Assembly: GCF_022023855.1 (NCBI RefSeq)
Contig: NZ_CP059449.1
Location: forward strand, 124,001 to 188,000
From: Azospirillum brasilense
GTDB lineage: Bacteria; Pseudomonadota; Alphaproteobacteria; Azospirillales; Azospirillaceae
Reading direction: 5' to 3'
Length of the DNA: 64,000 nucleotides
Shown piece after piece: positions 8,337-15,754 of the stretch; within the stretch, counting starts at the first letter, position 1; each line of letters begins with the position of its first letter. The notes beneath the pieces were generated by a model that was not told the DNA's origin, did not search any database, and was given only the letters and a program-made list of their open reading frames with translations. The position numbers and the translations under genes are program-made.

Positions 8337-8729
8337 CTACCGCCGGCTGGGACCCTGCAACCCCAGGAGGGAGGAAATGACGCCGGCGACGAACCGGCGC
8401 TCTGGGTGCAGTTCATGCACCGCCACCGCGCGCCCGGCAAAGGACAAGGCCGCTTTCGCCATGCCCGTCGGGTCCGGGCAAACCTCGCCGTCGATGCGGA
8501 AGCGCGTGACGGTCTTGGTCAGCTCGTGCATCGCCGTCAACGGCGGGATGCACATCAGGAAACGGGCGCTGGCGACCGGCGTGAAGCCGCAGCGCTCGAA
8601 CATGGTCTGCACGGTCACCGGGGCACCGTCCGGCCCTTCGGTCCCGACCTGATAGCGGAGCAAGCGCTGCGCCCGCTCCTCCACCGCCTCGGACCAGCCG
8701 GCGGTGGCCGTAATCATAGGGTTGATCAA
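8337..8729 (-). CDS. Hypothetical protein, probable TTG start
   Basis: The product is about 130 residues and I recognise no family. It is soluble and moderately Ala/Arg-rich, with segments PVTVQTMFERCGFTPVASARF, MHELTKTVTRFRIDGEVCPDP and a C-terminal HPERRFVAGVISSLLGLQ. Three in-frame starts are possible: GTG 8747, TTG 8729 and ATG 8717. TTG 8729 is preferred because GGAGG lies 5 nt upstream, while the same GGAGG would be inside the gene for the GTG start and 17 nt away for the ATG. A 15-bp inverted repeat at 8785-8799 lies in the presumed promoter region. Confidence 0.6.
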   Translation of the reverse strand: MINPMITATAGWSEAVEERAQRLLRYQVGTEGPDGAPVTVQTMFERCGFTPVASARFLMCIPPLTAMHELTKTVTRFRIDGEVCPDPTGMAKAALSFAGRAVAVHELHPERRFVAGVISSLLGLQGPSRR

Positions 8730-8784
8730 ACCTGCCTCCAAATGCACCAGCCACGGGCCGCGCAGGCGCCAGGGACGTTAGATC

Positions 8785-8799
8785 GTTCGCCAAGCGAAC
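8785..8799. promoter_or_regulatory. Inverted repeat, candidate operator
   Basis: GTTCGC (8785-8790) and GCGAAC (8794-8799) are perfect inverted arms around CAA. The site is 56 bp upstream of the TTG start of the minus-strand hypothetical gene. The binding factor is unknown. Confidence 0.35.
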
Positions 8800-9259
8800 A
8801 AGGTCAAGAAACATCCCGTATGATGGAAACCTGCATCCGTTTGCTTACAAAGCAATCGGTGTGCCAGCGAAGGGCGGCTGCGACGCAGGGCCGCCCCTTC
8901 CCATCGCCGGGTTCCTGCATCGCTTTGAAACTCCATCTGGTCAGCCTGTGGCGTCCGTATCGGCGCCGGAACGGCGCCACGGGATTCAACAGCGCAGCGA
9001 CCGTTCCGGTGCCGCAGGCTGAGCTCCCCGCGCAACCAGGACATGTCGTATATGCGACAATCCGCCGCCCTTTTGGGCACAGCGTGTCGCTGCTCCGCAA
9101 CCGACAGCCTAGAAGCGATGATTGGGACCCTTGCACGCGCGCGAATCGTCATGTCCGCGAAAACAATTCCTGTTCTGCGCTGTTGTCACCTGAAGCATGC
9201 GGATTCAAGAGCCGGAAGTTGTTGTGCGGCGGTGAGCGGGGGCCATCGTGGAGACATAT
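8800..9259. other. Intergenic region before the hybrid kinase, with a TGT-N10-ACA dyad
   Basis: No coding region with convincing composition was seen in these 460 bp on either strand. It holds a symmetric site, TGTCG-TATATG-CGACA at 9044-9059, which also fits the NifA-site pattern TGT-N10-ACA. No -24/-12 element was found close by, so the match may be coincidental. It lies about 200 bp upstream of the kinase ATG. Confidence 0.4.
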
Positions 9260-10696
9260 ATGCCGAAACATGCGGACTCGGATGAACCGGACAGGGGTGG
9301 ATCAACCACCGGCAAGGCGTTGCGGGACAGCCTGGAAGCGCTGAACCGCAACCTTGCCGAGGGGGTCCGGACCGCGGATCGTCTGCAGCGCGACGCCAGC
9401 CGTCTGGTCGAGGAAAGCGCGCGTCTGGCCGCCGAACTAGTCGAGCAGCGCCGCGAGATGGGGCGGCTCCGCGACCGGCTTCACCGCGCCGAAGACCGCC
9501 GCACCGCTCGGGAGGAGGAACTGCGCCGTGCCCATGAGACGGCGGAGCGCGCCGACCGGGCCAAGGCGCGCTTTCTGACCGCCGCAAGCCACGACCTGCG
9601 CCAGCCGATCCAGGCGGCGGCGCTCTATGCCCACATTCTGCGTGGCGCCGTCGGCTCCAACCCCTCGGCCAGAGAGGCGGCGGATCTGCTCCAGGCCTCC
9701 ATCGACAGCCTGAGCGGTATGCTGAGCGGCCTTCTGGACCTTGCCCGGCTGGAAGCCGGCGCGGTGGACGTCGTGGTCACGGAATTCAGACCCGACGCGC
9801 TGATGCGCCGTCTGGCCCAGGAGTTCCGGGAGAGCGCAACGACCGAGGGGACGAGCTTGCACGTCCACCCCTGCGGCGTGGCGGTGCGGACCGACCCGCG
9901 GTTGCTGGAACGGATACTGACCCATCTGCTGTCCAACGCCATCCGTCACGGGGGGGGAAACGGACGACGTGTTCTTCTGGGCTGCCGACGTCGCCCCGAT
10001 GCGCTGGAATTTCAGGTGTGGGACGACGGACGGGGCATTCCCCCCGACGCCCGCGACGCCATCTTCGAGGAGTTCCACCAGCTCGACAACCCGGAGCGCA
10101 GCGCGGCCAAGGGCTTCGGCCTCGGCCTGCCGCTGGTGGCCCGCATGGCGCGGCTGCTCGGCCTGACGCTGGACCTGCGGTCGCAGGTCGGTCGGGGCAC
10201 GGTCTTCATGGTGACCGTTCCGCGCGCCGCCCTCCCCCCCCAACCCGACCGCCGCCTGACCGCTGCCGCGCGCGCCATGGCCGTCGCCGCCACCAGCGCG
10301 GCGGTGACGGCATCGCCAACGGACCGGATGAAGGGCCGGCGGGTGCTGCTGGTGGAGGACGACGAGCGGGTACGCCATGCCATGACCATGCTGCTGAAAC
10401 GCTGGGGCGTCCAGGTGACGGCCGTCGGCTCGGCGGAGGAGTTGGCTGCCCGCCTGCCCCGGATGCGCAACCGCCCCAATGTGGTGCTGGCCGACCATCG
10501 CCTGCCCGGCGGCCAGACCGGCCGCAAGGTGGCCGAGCTTGTACGGAGCCGCTGGGATGTGCCGGTGGTCATCATCACCGGCGACACGGCGCCGGAGCGG
10601 CTGCGCGAGGCGCGCTCCATCGGTTGCCGCCTGCTGCACAAGCCGGTGGAGCCCGGCGACCTCGCCGCCACGCTGGGCGACGTCATGGACCCGTGA
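9260..10696 (+). CDS. Hybrid sensor histidine kinase with C-terminal receiver
   Basis: The 478-residue product has no membrane segment, so it is predicted cytoplasmic. Residues ~20-100 form a coiled coil (LEALNRNLAEGVRTADRLQR onward). The HisKA domain has the H-box SHDLRQPIQAA with phosphoacceptor His111. The HATPase domain shows the N-box HLLSNAIRHGGGN, G1 DDGRGIPPDARDAIFEEF and G2 GFGLGLPLVARM. The C-terminal REC domain (~from 350) has LLVEDDERV and phosphoacceptor Asp412 in VLADHRLPGG. The DLRQPIQA type of H-box is typical of kinases with C-terminal receivers. ATG 9260 is preferred over GTG 9248 because GGAG lies 7 nt before it. No sensory domain is recognisable beyond the coiled coil. Confidence 0.93.
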   Translation: MPKHADSDEPDRGGSTTGKALRDSLEALNRNLAEGVRTADRLQRDASRLVEESARLAAELVEQRREMGRLRDRLHRAEDRRTAREEELRRAHETAERADRAKARFLTAASHDLRQPIQAAALYAHILRGAVGSNPSAREAADLLQASIDSLSGMLSGLLDLARLEAGAVDVVVTEFRPDALMRRLAQEFRESATTEGTSLHVHPCGVAVRTDPRLLERILTHLLSNAIRHGGGNGRRVLLGCRRRPDALEFQVWDDGRGIPPDARDAIFEEFHQLDNPERSAAKGFGLGLPLVARMARLLGLTLDLRSQVGRGTVFMVTVPRAALPPQPDRRLTAAARAMAVAATSAAVTASPTDRMKGRRVLLVEDDERVRHAMTMLLKRWGVQVTAVGSAEELAARLPRMRNRPNVVLADHRLPGGQTGRKVAELVRSRWDVPVVIITGDTAPERLREARSIGCRLLHKPVEPGDLAATLGDVMDP

Positions 10697-10698
10697 CT

Positions 10699-10737
10699 GT
10701 CGGGAGCTGCGGGAGCGGATCCGCAACTCCTGCCGAC
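10699..10737 (+). terminator. Imperfect hairpin after the hybrid kinase
   Basis: GTCGG-GAGCTGCGG pairs with CCGCAACTCCTGCCGAC, with a short bulge and an 8-nt loop, directly after the kinase stop. No T-tract follows, so it may be only a stabilising hairpin. Confidence 0.4.
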
Positions 10738-10984
10738 AACCGTAGCCCTGGAACGGAAACAGGCGCCCCCTTGGGACGTGTCCATTCATCACGAGGATTT
10801 CCCAGATCCTCTCGGCAAATGCAGCAAATGGCTTGGTGCCTCCGTGCGCAGAAGGAAGGAAATCTGACCGTGGATGATTGGCCGCCTCCCCTATCACCGA
10901 TGCACCTCGGCGAAATGCGATCAGTAGCAAACAGGGCGCAGTGCTTGCTGACAAATTTCCCACTTCGCTACTTTTTCTAGCGTT

Positions 10985-11007
10985 ATGTTCTTTTACGCAC
11001 AGAACAT
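10985..11007. repeat. Inverted repeat ATGTTCT-N9-AGAACAT
   Basis: Arms at 10985-10991 and 11001-11007 are perfect 7-bp complements with a 9-bp spacer, inside the AT-rich island. It resembles a regulator site more than a terminator, since the stem is AT-rich. Confidence 0.5.
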
Positions 11008-11082
11008 GATAATAAAACCACGACTGTTTCGCGTCACAACTTCCACGATTTTAATAATTTGCAATGCATTAATACGCCGTAC

Positions 11083-11100
11083 ATTGTAATATATTGCAAT
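11083..11100. repeat. 18-bp near-palindrome in the AT-rich island
   Basis: ATTGTAATATATTGCAAT is an almost perfect dyad, with a single mismatched position per half. A related TTGCAATGCATTAAT sequence lies about 20 bp to the left. This is a candidate operator for an unknown regulator. Confidence 0.45.
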
Positions 11101-11462
11101 TTTAAACACAGGGGCGATCATGAATTCTAATAATGGTTCGGCTGAGGCGGCGGGGCCGGAGCGCATTCCAGAAAAGAAGGCGGGCGCTGGGGCCTCAGGG
11201 TTCCGGTACCCGCCGTTTCCGTTTCCAGGTAGCCATACGTTGGGACGCGAGCCGCAAGCTGTGGGGGCGGTCTCCGGAAACGCAGGCCCGTTCAAGCGCG
11301 GAGCTTGACACAACCCTGGTGAGAACTTGTTGAGACGCGCCCCGCAGGTTATCCTGCAATTCCGCGCAGCCATCACTCCACCACTCTCGCTCGCCGGACC
11401 GCCGCCTTCGTGCCAAGGCGAGTCCGCCCACTCCCAGCATCCGTTCAAGGACGTCTCCCAAA

Positions 11463-12233
11463 GTGGACATTCCTCGAATATTCAACATCAGTGAAAGCGC
11501 TCACCGCATTCACAACCCGATCACACCGGAAAAGCTCGCCGCGCTCGGCGCCGCGCTACGTCTGGAATCGGGAGCCCGGGTGCTTGATCTCGGCAGCGGT
11601 TCGGGGGAGATGCTGTGCAGCTGGGCACGCGATCATGGCATCGTCGGCACTGGCATCGACATGAGCCGGTTGTTCACCGAGCAAGCGAAGCTCCGTGCCG
11701 TCGAACTCGGGGTCGCCGATCGTGTCACGTTCATCCATGGCGATGCCGCCGGATACGTTTCCGACGAGAAAGTCGATGTGGCCGCCTGTGTCGGTGCCAC
11801 CTGGATTGCCGGTGGTGTCGCCGGCACGGTCGGGCTTCTGACGCGGAGCCTGCGCGCCGGAGGGATCATCCTCGTCGGCGAGCCCTACTGGAGGCGGATG
11901 CCGCCGACGGAAGAGATTGCCAAGGGGTGCCTCGCCAACGCCATCGCCGACTTCCTCACGCTCCCTGAGCTTCTCGCGTCCTTCGGCCGCCTTGGCTGCG
12001 ACGTCGTCGAGATGGTTCTGGCCGACCAGGACGGCTGGGACCGCTACGAGGCGGCCAAATGGCTGACCATGCGCCGCTGGCTGGACGCCAATCCCGGCGA
12101 CGACCTCGCGGAGGACGTTCGAGCCAAACTGACTTCGGAACCGGTGCGCTACGCCACCCACACGCGGGATTATCTGGGCTGGGGCGTTTTCGCGCTGATG
12201 CCGCGGCAACGCCTCGACTCACCCCAGACGTGA
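11463..12233 (+). CDS. SAM-dependent class I methyltransferase
   Basis: The 256-residue protein has a Rossmann methyltransferase core. Motif I is VLDLGSGSGEML (about residues 40-51), an acidic loop lies in GTGIDMSRLF, motif II in VTFIHGDAAGYV, and a motif III-like strand follows in AGGIILVGEPYWRR. The order resembles small-molecule or Ubi/Coq-like methyltransferases, but the substrate cannot be inferred. The start is a GTG with a weak AAGGA 11 nt upstream. Its 3' end overlaps the convergent LysR gene by 15 bp. Confidence 0.88.
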   Translation: MDIPRIFNISESAHRIHNPITPEKLAALGAALRLESGARVLDLGSGSGEMLCSWARDHGIVGTGIDMSRLFTEQAKLRAVELGVADRVTFIHGDAAGYVSDEKVDVAACVGATWIAGGVAGTVGLLTRSLRAGGIILVGEPYWRRMPPTEEIAKGCLANAIADFLTLPELLASFGRLGCDVVEMVLADQDGWDRYEAAKWLTMRRWLDANPGDDLAEDVRAKLTSEPVRYATHTRDYLGWGVFALMPRQRLDSPQT

Positions 12234-13139
12234 CGCTCTCGGCGACACACCGTTCCGCGCCCGCAGATGATCGATGAGGACGCGCAGCCGCGGCGGCACC
12301 GTCCGGCGGCTGGGGTAGTAGAGATGGAAGCCGGCAAAGGGCGGGCAGAACGCCTCCAGGACGGCCACCAGCGCGCCGCGTTCCAGATGGGGCCGGAAGG
12401 TCTCCTCCATGCCGCAGGTGATCCCGGCGCCGGCCAGGGCCAGCCGGACCATCATCCCCATGTCGTTGGTCGCGACCCTCGGGTTCACCGCGATATCGAA
12501 GTCGCGGCCGTCCTCGGTGAACTCCCAGCGGTAGGGCGCCACGTCCGGCGCCGGACGCCAGCCGATGCAACGGTGGGCGAGAAGATCGCGCGGGTGAACG
12601 GGGCGGCCGGCCAGCGCCAGATAGGCCGGTGAGGCTACCACCAGCTGCCGCTGCGGGGCGGAGACCGGGACCGCGATCATGTCCTGCTCGATGGCCTCGC
12701 CCAGCCGGACACCCGCATCGAAACCCGCCGCGACGATGTCGAACTCCTCGTCGGTCACCAGGATGTCGATGCCGACCGATGGGTAGGCGGCCAGGAAGCC
12801 GGCCAGTGCCTCGCCCTCCAGAATGCTTTCCGCGATGGACGAGACGGCCAGCCGCAGCATGCCGCCGGGCGCCCCATGCGCCGAGGCGATGACCTCCAGC
12901 GCCGTGCCGATCTCCGCCAGCGCCGGGCGCGTCGCGGCCAGCAGATGCGCGCCCGCGTCGGTCAGCCGGACGCTGCGCGTCGTCCTTTGAAGAAGCGGCA
13001 CGCCGATACGGTCCTCCAGCCGGCGGACCGCCTGGCTGACGGCGGAGCGGGTGACGCCCAGGCGCTCGGACGCCCGACGGAAATTGAGCGTCTCGGCCAC
13101 CGCCAGAAACGCCGCCATGCCTTCGAAAGGATCGCTCAT
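12219..13139 (-). CDS. LysR-family transcriptional regulator
   Basis: The 306-residue protein has the LysR winged-helix domain at residues ~5-65 (MAAFLAVAETLNFRRASERL, then GVTRSAVSQAVRRLEDRIGV). A substrate-binding domain follows from ~90, typical of the AaeR/DsdC-like group. It is divergent from an SDR gene with 107 bp between. An inverted repeat directly upstream of its ATG is a likely autoregulatory site. By the usual LysR arrangement it probably controls the SDR / CMD-like / Atu4866-like genes; the inducer is unknown. Confidence 0.94.
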   Translation of the reverse strand: MSDPFEGMAAFLAVAETLNFRRASERLGVTRSAVSQAVRRLEDRIGVPLLQRTTRSVRLTDAGAHLLAATRPALAEIGTALEVIASAHGAPGGMLRLAVSSIAESILEGEALAGFLAAYPSVGIDILVTDEEFDIVAAGFDAGVRLGEAIEQDMIAVPVSAPQRQLVVASPAYLALAGRPVHPRDLLAHRCIGWRPAPDVAPYRWEFTEDGRDFDIAVNPRVATNDMGMMVRLALAGAGITCGMEETFRPHLERGALVAVLEAFCPPFAGFHLYYPSRRTVPPRLRVLIDHLRARNGVSPRASRLG

Positions 13140-13140
13140 T

Positions 13141-13157
13141 GGTTAGAGAACCTAACC
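13141..13157. promoter_or_regulatory. Inverted repeat, candidate LysR operator
   Basis: GGTTAG (13141-13146) and CTAACC (13152-13157) are perfect inverted arms around AGAAC, immediately upstream of the LysR ATG. The T-N11-A-type symmetry fits LysR binding sites. Confidence 0.55.
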
Positions 13158-13246
13158 AGCCTGTTCACGATTGGCAACTCGAACTATCGAACGGTTGATC
13201 ATAGCTTTTCTCCGTCACCGCAACGATCGACGGAAGGGAGCACGAT

Positions 13247-13978
13247 ATGACCGCGATCACCGACAAGACGATTCTCATCACCGGCGCCTCCAGCGGCATC
13301 GGCGAAGGCACCGCCCGCGTCCTCGGCGCCGCCGGGGCGAAGCTGGTGCTCGGCGCCCGCCGGACGGACCGGCTGGAGGCCCTGGCCGCCGACATCCGGA
13401 CCGGGGGCGGGACCGCCGAGGTCCGCGCGCTGGACGTGACGAGCCGCGCGGACATGGCGGCCTTCGCCGCCTTCGCGCAGGAGCGGTTCGGGCGCATCGA
13501 CGTGCTGGTCAACAACGCCGGGGTCATGCCGCTGTCCCCCATCGCCTCGCTGAAGGTCGAGGAATGGGACCGCATGATCGACGTGAACATCCGCGGCGTC
13601 CTTTACGGCATCGCCGCGGTGCTGCCGGTCATGAACGGCCAGGGCTTCGGCCAGATCATCAACATCGCCTCCATCGGGGCGCTCGCCGTGTCGCCGACCG
13701 CCGCCGTCTACTGCGCGACGAAATACGCGGTGCGGGCCATTTCCGACGGGCTGCGCCAGGAGAACGAGCGGCTGCGCGTCACCTGCGTCTGCCCCGGTGT
13801 CGTGGAATCGGAGCTGGCCCACACCATCACCGACCCGGAGGCCGAGGAGCTGATGCGGAGCTACCGCGCCGTCTCCATCAAGCCGGACGCCATCGGGCGG
13901 GCCATCCTGCACGCCATCGAGCAGCCGGACGACGTGGACACCAACGAGATCGTGGTCCGTCCCACGGCCAGCCATTGA
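13247..13978 (+). CDS. Short-chain dehydrogenase/reductase
   Basis: The 243-residue protein is a classical SDR. The NAD(P)-binding motif is TGASSGIGEG (about residues 11-20), the NNAG motif is in VLVNNAGVMPLSP, the catalytic Ser is in NIASIGALAV and the catalytic Tyr/Lys are in VYCATKYAV. An Arg in GARRTDRLEAL after the second strand suggests NADP(H) preference. The sequence resembles the clavulanate-dehydrogenase-like/YdfG group. It is divergent from the LysR gene and followed 25 bp later by the CMD-like gene, so a LysR-controlled operon is likely. The substrate is unknown. Confidence 0.93.
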   Translation: MTAITDKTILITGASSGIGEGTARVLGAAGAKLVLGARRTDRLEALAADIRTGGGTAEVRALDVTSRADMAAFAAFAQERFGRIDVLVNNAGVMPLSPIASLKVEEWDRMIDVNIRGVLYGIAAVLPVMNGQGFGQIINIASIGALAVSPTAAVYCATKYAVRAISDGLRQENERLRVTCVCPGVVESELAHTITDPEAEELMRSYRAVSIKPDAIGRAILHAIEQPDDVDTNEIVVRPTASH

Positions 13979-14003
13979 GCCAGCCAAAGCGAAGGAAGTC
14001 AGC

Positions 14004-14513
14004 ATGACCCACGGCACCGACACCCTCGGCCGTCCGCCCGCGCGCCTGCGCACCCTCGTTGCGGCGGGGCTGCTCGCCGCGGTTCCGGCGATGCCCGCCC
14101 CCGCCCTGGCCAGCGCCCTGACCACGGAGGAGCGCGCCAAGCGCGGCGGCGAGGTGATCCGCAGCCTGAACAACGGCCAGCCCCAACCCACACTGGAGCG
14201 GATGCGCGAGGAGTTCCCCTTTCTGGCGGAGGCCACCGAGGCCTACGCGCTGGGCGACGTCTGGTCCCGGCCGGGACTGGACACGCGGACCCGCCAGCTG
14301 GCTGCCGTCGCCGCCTTCGCCGCCATCGGCGAGACGGCCTTCATGAAGATCCACGCCGGCTACGCGCTCAACGCCGGCGTCTCCGAGGACGAGTTGAAGG
14401 AGATCGTCTACATGGTGACGGTCCCCGCGGGCTTCCCCCGCGCGATCTCCGCCGCACGCACCCTGTCGGAGCTGTTCGCCGAGCGCCGCCCGTCGGAAGG
14501 AGGCACGCCATGA
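14004..14513 (+). CDS. Carboxymuconolactone decarboxylase-like protein with signal peptide
   Basis: The 169-residue protein contains a CMD/AhpD-like helical domain (LDTRTRQLAAVAAFAAIG, then KIHAGYALNAGVSEDELKEIV). It is preceded by an apparent Sec signal peptide, LVAAGLLAAVPAMPAPALAS. The Cys-x2-Cys pair of AhpD-type peroxidases is absent, so it is more like gamma-carboxymuconolactone decarboxylase than a peroxidase. Export is unusual for this fold. It overlaps the next gene by 4 bp (ATGA), showing translational coupling. Confidence 0.85.
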   Translation: MTHGTDTLGRPPARLRTLVAAGLLAAVPAMPAPALASALTTEERAKRGGEVIRSLNNGQPQPTLERMREEFPFLAEATEAYALGDVWSRPGLDTRTRQLAAVAAFAAIGETAFMKIHAGYALNAGVSEDELKEIVYMVTVPAGFPRAISAARTLSELFAERRPSEGGTP

Positions 14514-14866
14514 AACGTGCATTCGCCCGAACCGCCACCCTAACCGCCGCCCTGCTCGCCTCCGGCGCCGAGGCCCTGCCCGACCGCAAGGCGCTGGCCC
14601 AGACCGCCGACCGGCCTGAAGTGCAGCAAGCGGATCACCCCTATGTCGGCCTGTGGGTGACGGAGGACGGCCGCGTCCGCCACGAGCTTCTCCCCAACAA
14701 CCGCTACGTCGAGGCGCGGGGCAACCGGGAGAAGGCGTACCAGGGCCGCTATCGGGTTACCGGCGACCACATCGACTATTGGGACGACACCGGCTTCACC
14801 GCCGACGGCGACTTCATCGACGGGGTGCTGCACCATGGCGGGATGATCCTGTACCGGCGACGCTGA
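14510..14866 (+). CDS. Atu4866-like small exported protein
   Basis: The 118-residue protein has an N-terminal signal-like segment (TATLTAALLASGAEA). The domain that follows resembles the Agrobacterium Atu4866 family: HPYVGLWVTEDGRVRHELLP, NNRYVEARGNREKAYQGRY, YWDDTGFTADGDF, then a C-terminal HHGGMILYRR. The family is thought to form a small beta-barrel and its function is unknown. Its ATG overlaps the CMD-like stop. Atu4866-type genes often sit beside SDR or CMD-like genes, as here. Confidence 0.85.
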   Translation: MKRAFARTATLTAALLASGAEALPDRKALAQTADRPEVQQADHPYVGLWVTEDGRVRHELLPNNRYVEARGNREKAYQGRYRVTGDHIDYWDDTGFTADGDFIDGVLHHGGMILYRRR

Positions 14867-15043
14867 CCGCAGCGCATTTTCTCTCCTGTTCAAAACTGTG
14901 AGGTGGACAACAGTGCCGGATGCCCGATCCGGGAAGAATGGCTGTGCAAGGGCGAGGTCTTCAAAGCGAACCGGCAAGAAGAAAGCCGAATGAAGCACCT
15001 CCCCCTGCACGGCACAATCCCCTGATCCGAAGGAAACGCATCA

Positions 15044-15673
15044 ATGGCAAACGTTTACGGCACCAACAACGCCGACTATCTCGACATGATCAAGTACGGC
15101 GTCAGCAATGACTACGTGCAGGGTTACGACGGCAATGACACCATTCTCGGCTGGTCCGGCAACGACACGCTGGACGGCTGGAACGGCAACGACGTGCTCT
15201 ACGGCGAGTCGGGCAACGACCTGCTGATGGGCTATTACGGCACCGACACGCTCTATGGCGGCAGCGGCAACGACCAGCTCTACGGCGAGAGCGGCTACGA
15301 CAAGCTCTACGGCGGCGAGGGCAACGACACGCTGAGCGGCGGCGACACCTTCGACGACCTCTATGGCGGCATGGGCAAGGACCAGATGACCGGCGGGGCC
15401 GGGGCCGACTGGTTCTTCTTCGAGACGAAGGACAGCGGCGACATCTACGCCGGCAACGCCGACACCATCACCGACTTCAAGGACGAGGACCAGATCTGGC
15501 TGAAGGGCAGCTACAGCTACGCCGGCTCGACCAGCGCGCCCGCCGACGGCCAATACAGCATCTGGCAGAAGGACGGCAATTACGTCGTCACGTGGAACGC
15601 GGCGAACGACACCGGCTATCACGACCTGATCGTGAAGGGCGACAACCCGATGGGCGACATCTCCTTCTACTGA
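15044..15673 (+). CDS. Small RTX-type calcium-binding protein, probable type I secretion substrate
   Basis: The 209-residue acidic protein has no signal peptide. It contains about nine glycine- and aspartate-rich nonapeptide-type repeats between residues ~25 and 115 (GYDGNDTILGWSGNDTLDGW, then GGSGNDQLYGESGYDKLYGG and so on), which form calcium-binding beta-rolls. A C-terminal ~90 residues (YAGNADTITDFKDEDQIWLKG onward, ending GDISFY) is typical of the uncleaved RTX secretion signal. There is no recognisable catalytic domain. It lies directly upstream of a matching ABC exporter and HlyD-type adaptor, which supports export. AAGGAAA precedes the ATG. Confidence 0.92.
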   Translation: MANVYGTNNADYLDMIKYGVSNDYVQGYDGNDTILGWSGNDTLDGWNGNDVLYGESGNDLLMGYYGTDTLYGGSGNDQLYGESGYDKLYGGEGNDTLSGGDTFDDLYGGMGKDQMTGGAGADWFFFETKDSGDIYAGNADTITDFKDEDQIWLKGSYSYAGSTSAPADGQYSIWQKDGNYVVTWNAANDTGYHDLIVKGDNPMGDISFY

Positions 15674-15692
15674 TCCGCCTGACCGAGGTCCC

Positions 15693-15719
15693 GGGCGCGC
15701 CGTCCTTCCCGGCGCGCCC
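15693..15719 (+). terminator. Hairpin between the RTX gene and exporter genes (terminator or attenuator)
   Basis: GGGCGCGCCG (15693-15702) and CGGCGCGCCC (15710-15719) form a perfect 10-bp stem with a 7-nt loop, followed by CTTTCCCTTCT. It could partially terminate transcription, leaving more RTX mRNA than exporter mRNA. Confidence 0.65.
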
Positions 15720-15754
15720 CTTTCCCTTCTCCGGACGACAGGAGCGCCCTTCCC

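Larger units (their letters stand above)
10738..11462. other. Long AT-rich intergenic island
   Basis: These 725 bp contain no gene I can support. From about 10960 to 11110 the DNA is strikingly AT-rich compared with the rest of the window and carries two inverted repeats (listed separately). A possible 62-codon reading frame at 11120-11308 begins with ATG after AGGGGCG, but its composition is not gene-like enough to call. The region separates the hybrid kinase from the methyltransferase gene and could contain a regulatory RNA or a promoter. Confidence 0.5.

Noticed and set aside
8778..9152. 124-codon minus-strand frame upstream of the hybrid kinase
   Set aside because: Arg-rich, no motif, and overlapped by several other frames of like quality.
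11120..11308. 62-codon frame in the AT-rich intergenic region with a plausible ribosome-binding site
   Set aside because: Low-complexity Gly/Ala/Pro-rich translation and another overlapping frame of similar length; not enough to call a gene.
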